A stretch of 52,500 nt of DNA from Prorocentrum cordatum (taxonomy: Eukaryota > Sar > Dinophyceae > Prorocentrales > Prorocentraceae): positions 80,001 to 132,500 of the forward strand of contig CAUYUJ010007269.1 in NCBI GenBank assembly GCA_963575745.1, given 5' to 3'. This document shows, in pieces, positions 11,663 through 20,197 of the stretch; within the stretch, counting starts at the first letter, position 1; each line of letters starts with the position of its first letter. The notes under the pieces were generated by a model. It saw nothing but the letters and a program-made list of their open reading frames with translations, did not search any database and had not been told where the DNA came from. A program made the position numbers and the translations under genes.

Positions 11663-11991
11663 TTCTAATTCAGCGGCCAGGGGACCAGAGGTTGACTGGT
11701 TTTTTAAATTTTCAAATGTTTTATGATTTTGAATTTTTTAAATAGAAAAACAAGGTTTCGCTTGAAACTCCCGCCAAACTTTTTAAATCCAGCGGGCGTC
11801 GCTGGCGTGAAATTCCGAGGGAGTCTCAAGCGAAACTTGTTTTTTTGAAGAAAATAATAGCAAAATCGATGAAAAAACAGGTTTCGCTTGAGACTCCCTC
11901 GGAATTTCACACCAGCGACGCCCACTGGATTTAAAAAGTTTGGAGGGAGTCTCAAGCGAAACCTTGTTTTTCTATTTAAAAAACTGAAAGA

Positions 11992-12045
<54 letters not shown>

Positions 12046-12085
12046 GGTGTCCTGGCCGTTCAGTACAAGGCAATTCTAAAGGAAT
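11663..12085. mobile_element. Nested foldback (TIR) element, ~420 bp
   Basis: Three layers of inverted repetition are visible. The outer arms are 11663-11690 (CGGCCAGGGGACCAGAG) and 12041-12080 (its inverted equivalent ACTCTGGTGTCCTGGCCG). The middle arms are AAATAGAAAAACAAGG (about 11738) and CCTTGTTTTTCTATTT (about 11963). The inner arms, about 95 bp each, lie at about 11752-11848 and 11879-11963. Each inner arm itself begins with GTTTCGCTTGA and ends with TCAAGCGAAAC, so each looks like a small TIR element inserted in opposite orientation. T20A30 homopolymers occupy 11991-12041. No coding sequence is present. Confidence 0.8.
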
Positions 12086-12096
12086 GAAAGGTCGGC

Positions 12097-12228
<132 letters not shown>

Positions 12229-12246
12229 GAAAAACAAGGTTTCGCC

Positions 12247-12610
12247 GGTGGGAAACCATCGGCAGCCGAATCGGGGGCTTGGGGAAACCACCCTGGTCTC
12301 CGGGCCGGCGGTGGGAAACCATCGGCGGCCGAATCGGGCGCTGGGGGAACGCATGCGGAGTTCACGATTGCTAACGCTTACCGCTGCCCACGAGGGCTTC
12401 TTGAGGTTGTGAAAAGGGGGAAATTATGTGCATGTTTCGCGAATTCCCGAAAGTCCAGTGCAACGAAAAATGAGAGTTCCAGATGCTTGTCGGGGATCGC
12501 AGTTTTGGCGCGCACTCATTTCGGTAGAACGTGCACATGTTTTGCGATTGCTAACGCTTACCGCTGCCCACGAGGGCTTCTTGAGGTTGCGAGAAGGGGG
12601 AATTAGGTGC
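12247..12610 (+). repeat. Two pairs of direct repeats
   Basis: One pair (GGTGGGAAACCATCGGC and continuing, 29 bp) is at 12247-12275 and 12310-12338. The second pair starts GATTGCTAACGCTTACCGCT and covers about 60 bp at 12366 and 12546, 180 bp apart. Both second-pair copies end in GAAGGGGGAA-like sequence and lead into a GTGCAT motif. This looks like a tandem duplication. Confidence 0.85.
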
Positions 12611-12905
12611 ATTTTTTGTAATTTTTGGGGGGGCCGGAGCACACAAACATAGGGTCCCTGGGTCGTTTGGCGCAGAACATCGTTGTTGCATGTGTACATG
12701 TCAATACCACGTTCAGCATTTTTCGAGGGCATGTGTTTCCTAAGATTCAAGAAGGTCGATTTGTGGGTGCCTTTCGGGTGTCTTTCGGGTGCTTTGACAA
12801 CGACATCCTTGAGCCGCTTGAAGCAAATCATTGTTTTCGTAGTGGCACGCTTCAATAGCACATGCAGCACTTTTCGACAATATATGTTTCCTTCAACTTC
12901 GGTGT
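12611..12905. other. No gene recognised
   Basis: Mixed sequence with a weak duplication: CAATACCACGTTCAGCATTTTTCGA near 12700 resembles CAATAGCACATGCAGCACTTTTCGA near 12853. Nothing else seen. Confidence 0.4.
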
Positions 12906-12907
12906 GG

Positions 12908-13035
12908 GCGATTTGCAGGTGCCTTTCGGGTGCTCTGCGGGTGCCTTAGGGGTGCCTTTCGGGTGCTTTGCAGGTGCCTTGGGGGTGCCTTTCGGGTGCT
13001 TTGCAGGTGCCTTGGGGGTGCCTTTCGTGTGCGTT
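12908..13035 (+). repeat. GGTGCCTTTCGG decamer-type repeat
   Basis: Ten or so units of GGTGCCTT(T/G)(C/G)GG with a longer 44-bp higher-order period near 12960-13030. Related units occur at 14398-14690. Confidence 0.8.
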
Positions 13036-13044
13036 TGATCTCTT

Positions 13045-13906
13045 TTGCCCCTTTGTTATATTTTGTCCCTTTTGTACCTGTCCCATTGTGTCCCCTTTGT
13101 CCTCTGTTGTCCCCTTTGTCCCCTGTTGTCCCTTTTGTCTCTTTTGTCCCCTTTTTGGCTTCCTGATTCCCCTTGTCATCTTTTATCGCGCTTGTTCCTT
13201 TTGTGCTCTTTTGTCCCCTTTGTCCCTTTTTGTCCCCTTTGTCCCCTGTTGTCCCCTGTGCCCCTTTTGCCCCATTGTGTTCCCGTTGTCCCCTTTTGTT
13301 CCTCTTGTCCCTTTTGCCCCCTTTTGTCCCCTTTGGTCCCCTTTGTCCCTTTTTGTCCCCTGTGTCCCTTTTTGTTTCCTTTGTTCCCTTTTGTCCCCTT
13401 TTGTCCCTTGTTTGTCCCCTTTGCCCTTTTTGTCCTCTTTGTCCCATCTTTTCCCTTTTGTCCCCTTTTGTCCCCTTTGTCCCTTTTTGTCCCCTTTGTC
13501 CCCTTTTGTCCTCTTTGTCCCCTTTTGTCCCCTTTGTCCCTTTGTTGTCCCCTTTGCCCTTTTTTTCCTCTTTGTCCCGTCTTGTCCCTTTTGTCCCCTT
13601 TTGTTCCCTTTTGTCCCCTTTTGTCATCTTTTGTCCCCTTTGTCCCTTTTTGTCCCCTTTGTCTCTTTTTGTCCCCTTTTGTCCCCTTTTGCCCCATTGT
13701 GTCCCCGTTGTCCCCTTTTGTTCCTCTTGTCCCTTTTGTCTCCTTTTGTCCCCTTTTGTCCCCTTTGTTTCTTTTTGTCCCCTTTGTCACCTTTGTCCCC
13801 TGTGTCCCTTTTGCCCCATTGTATCCCCGTTGTCCCCTTTTGTTCCTCTTGTCCCTTTTGTCCCCTTTTGTCCCCTTTGTCCCCTGTGTCCCTTCTGTCC
13901 CCTTTG
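13045..13906 (+). repeat. TTTTGTCCCC array, ~860 bp
   Basis: Some 85 imperfect units of 9-11 bp (CCTTTTGTCCC, CCTTTGTCCC). There is strong strand asymmetry: one strand carries T, C and G almost exclusively. Translations are Phe-Val-Pro-Phe type on the plus strand and Gly-Thr-Lys-Gly-Asp-Lys type on the minus strand. Both are low-complexity artefacts. Confidence 0.95.
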
Positions 13907-13910
13907 CCCC

Positions 13911-14335
13911 TCGGGATGATTATTGGAGGTCCTCCAGGGCGCAAGGAATCAAAAAAGGGAAGCACCAGGGAGACACCAGGGAGACACTAGGAATACATCG
14001 TCAGTGCAGCGCCCTCCGAGGCCCAGGAGGAGCACCAGAAAGAGCAGGAGGAGGAGCAGGAATATCAGTTGGAGGGGGAGGGTGAAGATGGGAGAGAGAA
14101 GGACGAGGCGGACTTTTGTTTTGTCCCGTTTGCCCCTCAGGATGCTTATTGGATATCATCCAGGGCCGGGGGAAACAATAAAAATGGAAGACACGAGGGA
14201 GACACCAGGGAGACACCAGGATTACATCGTGAACTCAGCGTCCTCCGAGGCGCAGGAGGAGCACCAGACGGAGCAGGAGGAGGAGCAGGAGGACCAGTAG
14301 GAGGGGGGAGGAGGAGGATGGGAGAGAGAATGACG
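13911..14335 (+). repeat. Two tandem units of a 226-bp repeat
   Basis: Unit 1 starts with TCGGGATGATTATTGGA at 13911 and unit 2 with TCAGGATGCTTATTGGA at 14137. Both contain GGGAGACACCAGGGAGACAC, a GCAGGAGGAGCACCAGA segment, and a GA-rich end. The junction (TTTGTCCCGTTTGCCCC) links back to the preceding array, so the whole may be one evolving tandem system. Confidence 0.8.
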
Positions 14336-14397
14336 AGGCGGAGGAAGGGGAGACGCAGCGTCCTCCGAGCGCCCTGGGGGGCTCTTTCCACGTGTCG

Positions 14398-14690
14398 TGC
14401 GGGTTGCCGTTCAAGTGCCCTCGGGGTGCCCATCGGGTGCCTTTCGGATGCCTTCGGGTGCCTTCGAGTGCCCTCGGCGGGGTGCCCATCGGGTGCCTTC
14501 GGGTGCCTTCGAGTGCCCTCGGGGTGCCCATCGGGTGCCTTCGAGTGCCTTTCCACGTGTCGTGCGGGTGCCTTCGAGTGCCCTCGGGGTGCCCATCGGG
14601 TGCCCATCGGGTGCCTTTCGGGTGCCTTCGGGGTGTTTATCGGGTGCCCTCGGGGTACTCATCGGGTGCCCTCGGGGTGCCCACGAGGAC
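14398..14690 (+). repeat. GGTGCC(C/T)(A/T)TCG decamer array
   Basis: Around 28 imperfect copies of GGTGCCCATC, GGTGCCTTCG and AGTGCCCTCG. Similar to 12908-13035. Confidence 0.85.
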
Positions 14691-15365
14691 AGTTAACAAA
14701 CAGCTCAGGGCACTCGGAGGACGTGGAACGCACGATATCTCTGGGTGTCCTTGGTGCCTCCCTGGTGACCCCCTCGCGCGTATTTTTTATTGTTGTTTAT
14801 GCCCTGGAAAACCTCCCGTAAGCACCCCGAGAACACCCGAAAGGCACCCGAAACGCACCCGAAAAGATCGTAGTGTGTCTTGGGCAGCTTCCCCTTTATC
14901 ACCGTTGCGAACATATGTGTTCGAAGTTGCGTTCGCAAGTTCCTTGGATTTCCGCAACGTAGTTCCACTGTTTGGGTATACGCTTAGTTCTGGATGAAAA
15001 TACAATTCAGAACAAACACGACAAAGCCTGCATACGTACACATATTCAGAAACACCACCTGGCCAACATAGCGTGTTCAATTCTAGTCTCTGGGTTGGCC
15101 CTCCCCGTCCGATTGGGCCGCTGCTGATGCTGCTTATGCCCTTAACTGTGTTGCTGCGGATGGTGCTGCTGTTGCTGGTCCTGGTGCTGCTCTTGCTGGT
15201 GGTGGTGCTGTTGCTAGTGCTGCTCGCGCTCCCGACGTTGCTCGTGCCTCCGTCGCTCGTGCCTCGTATGTCGGGGGCGTTGACAAGGATGACTCTTTGG
15301 CCTTGAGACAGTAAACACACATCTTGAGAACCGCCAGTAGCACGCCATTGGGTCGCAGCATGCAC
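14691..15365. other. Gene-free stretch with CTG-rich patch
   Basis: Mixed sequence. From about 15115 to 15240 there is a CTG/TTG-rich patch that reads as poly-Leu. No domain was recognised. Confidence 0.45.
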
Positions 15366-15684
15366 GTCCGCAGGGATCGTTTTCGTCGTCGCTTCCGCTC
15401 CCTGGGGTTCTCGAGCCACCGCGAAGTCTTTCAAGGGTCCGCAGGGGCCGTTTTGGTCGTCGCCGCCGCTCCCTTGAGGTGCTCGAGGCAGTTGATGATG
15501 ATGGTGATGATGATGATGGCGACGGGGGTGATGATGGTGATGATGATGATGATAACGATGACGATGATGAGGATGATGAGGATGATGATGAGGACGATGG
15601 GGGTAAGTAGGATGAGAAGGAAGCGGAGGGGCAGAAAGATGATAAGGACGATGATGACGATGATGATGATGATGATGATGATGA
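15366..15684. repeat. 73-bp direct repeat and GAT microsatellite
   Basis: A segment starting GTCCGCAGGG and carrying GTCGTCGC and CCGCTCCCT occurs at about 15366 and again at about 15439. A GAT trinucleotide array with minor interruptions then fills 15491-15600 and 15640-15684. These lie just upstream of the large transposon-like gene. Confidence 0.8.
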
Positions 15685-15875
15685 GGCTGGACCTCAGATT
15701 CCTAGTGTGTAGTAATGGAGCGGACTGTTTCGGAGGAAGTTCATTTCCATGGTCGCAAGTATTCGCATCCGTCATCATCAGACATTACATTAGGATTCCG
15801 CGGCTATTGAGGCTCATAGGAAGACCCGCTGTCTCTGTACGCAACGCCCACTGCCTCCATCGCCGCCTCATCGCG

Positions 15876-16095
15876 ATGGCCAGTTTTGCCGCGATCTCCC
15901 AGATCGAGGCTTCCGAGCCCACGCACCTGGAGAAGAGCTGGAAACACCTCCTTGTGTTACCGCGGCGCGCCGCAGACGACATGGACCTATCGAAGGCCGC
16001 CGCGCGTGCGCAGTACCCGCTGCGCCCGCTGCCGCGCGGCTTCGCCAAGGGCGACGTCGTGTACTGGGCGATTCGAGACGGCTTCTTCGGGCAGC
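15876..16095 (+). CDS. Possible first exon of the helicase-polymerase-transposase gene
   Basis: The frame opens with ATG at 15876 and encodes about 70 residues that look like real protein, ending in a segment with LPRGFAKGDVVYW. The segment GDVVYW preceded by LPxGF resembles the start of Sh3-like repeats I associate with dinoflagellate proteins. Its second half (GVRVQFKGL, HPCLC) would be supplied by the start of the next exon at 16470, so a splice joining the two is attractive. The frame continues open to 16433 but becomes low complexity after about 16095. I could not fix the donor site. The intervening 16095-16469 is therefore called a probable intron, ending in TAG before 16470. The start codon is the first ATG of the plausible coding part. 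Confidence 0.4.
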
Positions 16096-16469
16096 GCCGA
16101 TCTCGGGCCCCGCGCGATGCGCCGTCGGCGATCTCCGACGCTCGAGCGACGAGATCTCGGTCGCGCGATCTCGATGGCCCCTGCCGGCTCGCGATCGAGA
16201 GAACGACCGATGCGATCGGCAGAGCGAGCAAGAGCGCAATCTGGTCAGGGTCTCGGCGGCTTATCGATCAAGCGATCGGTCACGCACTCAGGCGCGGCAA
16301 GGCTCTCACGGGTTACCCCCAACCCCGCTCCCGCCAGAAAGCTCGTTTCTGTGTTTTTGTTCGCTGCAACAGAAAAGCGGAATTGTTATGGTTTATATAT
16401 GTTATAGAATTCGTTTTCGCATGGCAATTGTAATGGCGGCGGATGCGGGTTTGCCGGGTAACCGAGTAG

Positions 16470-19400
16470 GTGGTCTCGAGCAGCTACCACTTTGACGACA
16501 TCGGCGTGCGGGTCCAGTTCAAGGGCCTCACGCATCCCTGTCTGTGCAGCGCGTTGACGACCGCGAACCCGAAGGAGAACAAGCGGGAGCGACGGAGGAA
16601 TGGTGGTCTGCCTCGCTCAAACGAGGATGTCTCGCTCCCACCGCCAACTGGGGCGGGCGGCGCCGAGCCCATCGGCCGCTCGCAGAGTGGCGGCGACACG
16701 CCTCCCTCGGAGTCATCCGGCACATCGGATACAGGGCCGTGCACTTCGTCGACGCCGCAGCCATACCCAGGGCGCGGCCGCTGCTACATGGAGGACCAGC
16801 AGCACACCAGGTGGAAGCGTTCGCGGCGCAACAAGAAGGCCCGCGCCAGCGCCGGAACAACAAGTCCAACTTCCCCTGCAGAAAGCCAGCTGTTCCCGCC
16901 TACGCCAGACGGCTTCGGCGATGCCGCCCCGCGCCCCATCCCCCATTCAGAGGCCGCGCGGGACTCCGTCGTGATCGGCGAGCCCGCGCCATGCGATTTC
17001 GGCGTCGCCACCCCAGGGCGCGTCTTCAATGCAGAGGACGTGCGGAGCTCCATCGCAATCGACGGCTTCTTGTCGTCGCAGTGGACGCTGTACGTGAGGC
17101 TGCGCAAGGGCGAGTATTTATCAGATATGCATTCATTCGACGAGCATGCGCGCCAGTTGGAGCGCGCCCATGGCGACCGCCGCGCTGGTTTCCTTCACGT
17201 GCTTCTCGATCAGGTGAGAGGTCCTCCAATTGAAATATACGGCTGGCAATTTGCTGCCTTGGATGATCTCCCGTCGTTCAACTCGTGCGTCAACTCCCCT
17301 GCAGGCGACGGGGCAATCACGCAGTCGTATTCCATGATGAAGGGGCGCCTCTTCGAGGAGTTATTGAGTGAAGATGAAGTCCTGGTGGCAGTCGTTCAAA
17401 GTGCTGGACGCCGACGGGCGCTGATCGCGTTCATCGACCAGGGGCTCCGCGAATCCCCGGTCGACGGTGATGCTGCTGACTCCTTCGAGCCGCACATCGG
17501 CACGCCGCTCCCCTTCGGAGGCTTCGCCATGGTCGCCCACGCGCAGGTTTTCCACGGCGGAGACAACAGTCGGCTCGAGAAGGATTGGTGGCAACAGGTG
17601 ACGGCGCCGCCGGGCGAGTTCGTCTCCGCGCAACGCGCTCTATACGTTCGCGTTCGCCAGGGCCACTACACAGAGGAAGAATTTGTCAGGGCGGTTCGGC
17701 ATCTCAGTCGCGAACATAGCGGGCGCGACGCGGCCCATCTGCGCAACCTCCTCTCCATGCGCCCACGGCCGAACCTAATCGTTGAAAGCGTATCCCCTGT
17801 TCTGTCTGATGCGCATGGGCAAGAGACGTCTGACCCTCTTCCTACCGGGGGCAACTCTGTGCTTCAGTTTCTCCGACGCACCGATGCTGCTGATCGTTTG
17901 GAAACCGCGGCGTTGGGGCGTCGGATCATCGTGAACACGGGTGGGAGGCGCGCCGCGCCGCAGCTCGATGCGTCTCCGGCGGCCCAGCTGCGCCTCCCCG
18001 TTGGATTCGTGTTCGAGGCGCGCGCGACCCACATCAACGCTTCTCCCTCGGCTCCGTCGGGCGCCGGGCTGTGTCTCCACGATGCGCGCGAGGAGGTGGC
18101 TGCTTTGCAGGCGCAGCAGATGGTGCGGACTTTGAGTCGTCGCGCAAGCGCAGGAGGTGTTCTTTTGGGCGGCACGCGATCATCGCAAGCGGGCTCTTCG
18201 CGCGCACCGCGGCCGATGAGCCCGTGCTCGAGATCTCTGGAGGCCAACATCACTAACAGCGAAGTTCCACCGACGCAGGTCCGTGCTAGCTTGGAGGATC
18301 TAGGCCCGGATGAAGCAGATGAAGCCGCGAGCCTCGGCGGCGCCGACGCAGCGCCCGCGAGCGGGCCGCGCCCGAAGGAGGACCCTCTGGCAATGCTGAT
18401 CAAGTTTGCGTCTGTTGGCAAGGCGGGGCGAGAGCATGTGAAGGAGTCGAAAGCTCACGATAACGAGTCAATCGTGTGCGTGGCCAAGCGCTTGCTCGGG
18501 ACAGCCAGGGCGCAGCTGCCTGGCGCCTCAGACGAACTTGTGCGAGTTGCTGCTGCTGCCGTCCCATGCCGCCATTGCCGCCTCGTGGACATTGGCTTGC
18601 GTGAACACTGCATGCTCCTGCACTTGTTCATCGGCGACGTCCTCATCCGCGCGCACGCCGGCGTCTTGTGCGTTTACGGGGACGGCGCTTGGCAAGCATA
18701 CAACGGCGTCATTGCAGAATCCGTTCTTGCCAGATGCAGATCGCACTTACTTCATCTCGAAGGTGCCTTTCTCTTATTGTCGACATGGCCCAGGTCTGCG
18801 TCGGACGAAGACTTCCTGCAGCGACTGCGCCAGCTTTGGCAGCGGATCTCTGGGCTTGATTCGGACAAGTTTCTGTTGGCATGCAGGGCGCGAGTAGCGC
18901 TCGGGCCCGCCGCCGGCGGCGCGGGTGCAGAGTCGGGCGAAGCGAGCGCGCTGGCGGCCGACGACCCCGGCGACGGCGCGGCGGGGCCCGCGCCCGCGCC
19001 CGCGCCCGCCGGCGCCGGTGAACTCGAAGACCCTGCCGGCGGGCCCGCGCCGGCGGCCGCGGGCGCCGGCGGCGATGGCGAAGACGAGCCTGGTCCGCCA
19101 GTTGCGCCCCGCCAGCCGCAGGGCGTCTTCGTGGGCAAAACTACGCAGAAGATATCGGCGGCTCTCCAGCAGGAGCTACTGGCGAGGAAGCTGATCACAT
19201 ATTATTCAGAATGGTGTCATTCGCCGCGGCCAGCTTGCCCCGGCGCTGCCTTCAAAGACTCGTGCATCCTCTTCGCCGAAGACGGGTCCCTGGAGTTTGT
19301 CGAGAAAGCGCCGGAGAACGATGTCTACGTGTACATTCCACATAACCTGAAGGACCCAGTGCTCCAGACAACCGAAGACCGACTGCATAAGTTTCTCTCG

Positions 19401-19908
19401 CAAACGTTCTGGAAGAATGATTTTGCTTTGGAATGCCAACTTGCGGCGATGGCATTGACGCTGCAGGGGGTCAATATTGACAGGTGCTTCTGGACTGTGG
19501 GCCCTGGCGGAGTCGGCCAGTCGATCTTAACGCATCTGATCCACAACGTTTTCAGCGGGCTTCATGCTTTCTTGGACACGAACATCTATTTCTCTGACGA
19601 CGAACTGCGGAAGCAAGCTGACGGGCTGATTGGCAAGCTGATCACGACAGCGCAGGAGGCGGTGGACAACTCCAGGCACGGCTTCAGGGAGGACCCGTTC
19701 AAGAAACATATTTCTGCGGACCCCATCGCCGTGAGATTACCCTGTGGCATCGTGACGCGCCTGATAGAACTGGCGGGGTGGAAGCGCTTGGAGTTGAACA
19801 GGCTCCTTCAGTTTACCTCTGCATCTGCAACCAGTCTGGACAGTATTCTACGCCGAAGCTGGTTCATCGGGCTGCGCGTGAAAATTTTGCTTCCCAACGG
19901 AATTCCAG
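16470..19908 (+). CDS. D5-type N-domain and SF3-like helicase portion of a large multidomain transposon gene
   Basis: This open frame of about 1146 codons has no ATG at its start. It opens after an in-frame TAG and a probable splice acceptor, so 16470 is an exon edge. A basic, disordered linker is followed by a duplicated module: about residues 202-248 (SSQWTLYVRLRKGEY) and 386-430 (SAQRALYVRVRQGHY). Residues about 715-800 resemble the D5 N-terminal domain preceding viral and transposon SF3 helicases (VLCVYGDGAWQAYNG). After a Gly/Ala/Pro linker comes the helicase: Walker A GPGGVGQS at 1011-1018, a segment FKKHISADPIAVRLP, an Asn in ELNRLLQF at 1110, and an RRS arginine motif. The usual Walker A lysine is Gln1017. 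A likely in-frame intron of 111 bp sits at 17214-17324. The role inferred is unwinding DNA during element replication. Host-gene identity is unlikely because the same transcript leads into a transposase. Confidence 0.65.
17214..17324 (+). other. Candidate in-frame intron
   Basis: Starts GTGAGAGG after CAG and ends CACGCAG. It is 111 bp, a multiple of three, and both ends are phase 0. The sequence inside is less protein-like than its flanks. Removing it joins LLDQ to SYSMMKG. A nearer acceptor at 17304 (CCCTGCAG) would break the frame. Confidence 0.45.
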
Positions 19909-20016
19909 GATAATATAGGGGGAGGGTCTCGCGTCCTACCCGCCCCGATTAGAAGATATTCGGTTCGTTGTTGTTAAATGCTATGCCCCCTTCCCCCTTC
20001 CCCTGCCCCCCCGCAG
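19909..20016 (+). other. Probable intron separating helicase from its C-terminal segment
   Basis: The helicase frame stops at 19911-19913. A strong polypyrimidine tract (CCCTTCCCCCTTCCCC) and CCGCAG end at 20016. Joining G at 19908 to GC at 20017 restores a Gly codon and an open frame (KLGLPDLPLQRRDVSEF). The proposed donor would be GA rather than GT, a non-canonical type reported in dinoflagellates. The donor choice is an inference. Confidence 0.5.
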
Positions 20017-20138
20017 GCAAGTTGGGGTTGCCAGATTTGCCGTTGCAAAGACGCGATGTGTCGGAGTTCGCGGCGGGGATCGCTCGAAGCATTCTCATGG
20101 CTGCCGCTCATCAGAAATTCTACTGGCCATGGGGCGGC
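20017..20138 (+). CDS. Short internal exon, helicase C-terminal segment
   Basis: About 40 codons read KLGLPDLPLQRRDVSEF, continue through IARSILMAAAHQKFYW, and then hit TAA at 20139. The amphipathic composition is protein-like and does not look like intron. It lies between two pyrimidine-tract acceptors (20016 and 20197). It is expected to continue the helicase into the next exon. The downstream donor could not be fixed: it must be phase 0 to keep the next exon in frame, and no GT satisfies that, so a GC donor (for example within ATGGCTGCCGCT) is possible. Confidence 0.45.
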
Positions 20139-20197
20139 TAATGAAATACACCATACGTTTCGAATTTGTGCCTTTCGCTTCCCCCCCCTGGCCCCAG

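Noticed and set aside
12893-13990. Gly-Thr-Lys-Gly-Asp-Lys (collagen-like) and Phe-Val-Pro proteins
   Set aside because: Translation of a degenerate TTTTGTCCCC array; frames shift repeatedly and overlap on both strands.
20129-20197. ATG at 20129 as a genuine start for the polymerase-transposase part
   Set aside because: The first 23 codons cover a polypyrimidine tract and acceptor. Homology-like sequence begins only at 20198, so it is more likely an internal exon.
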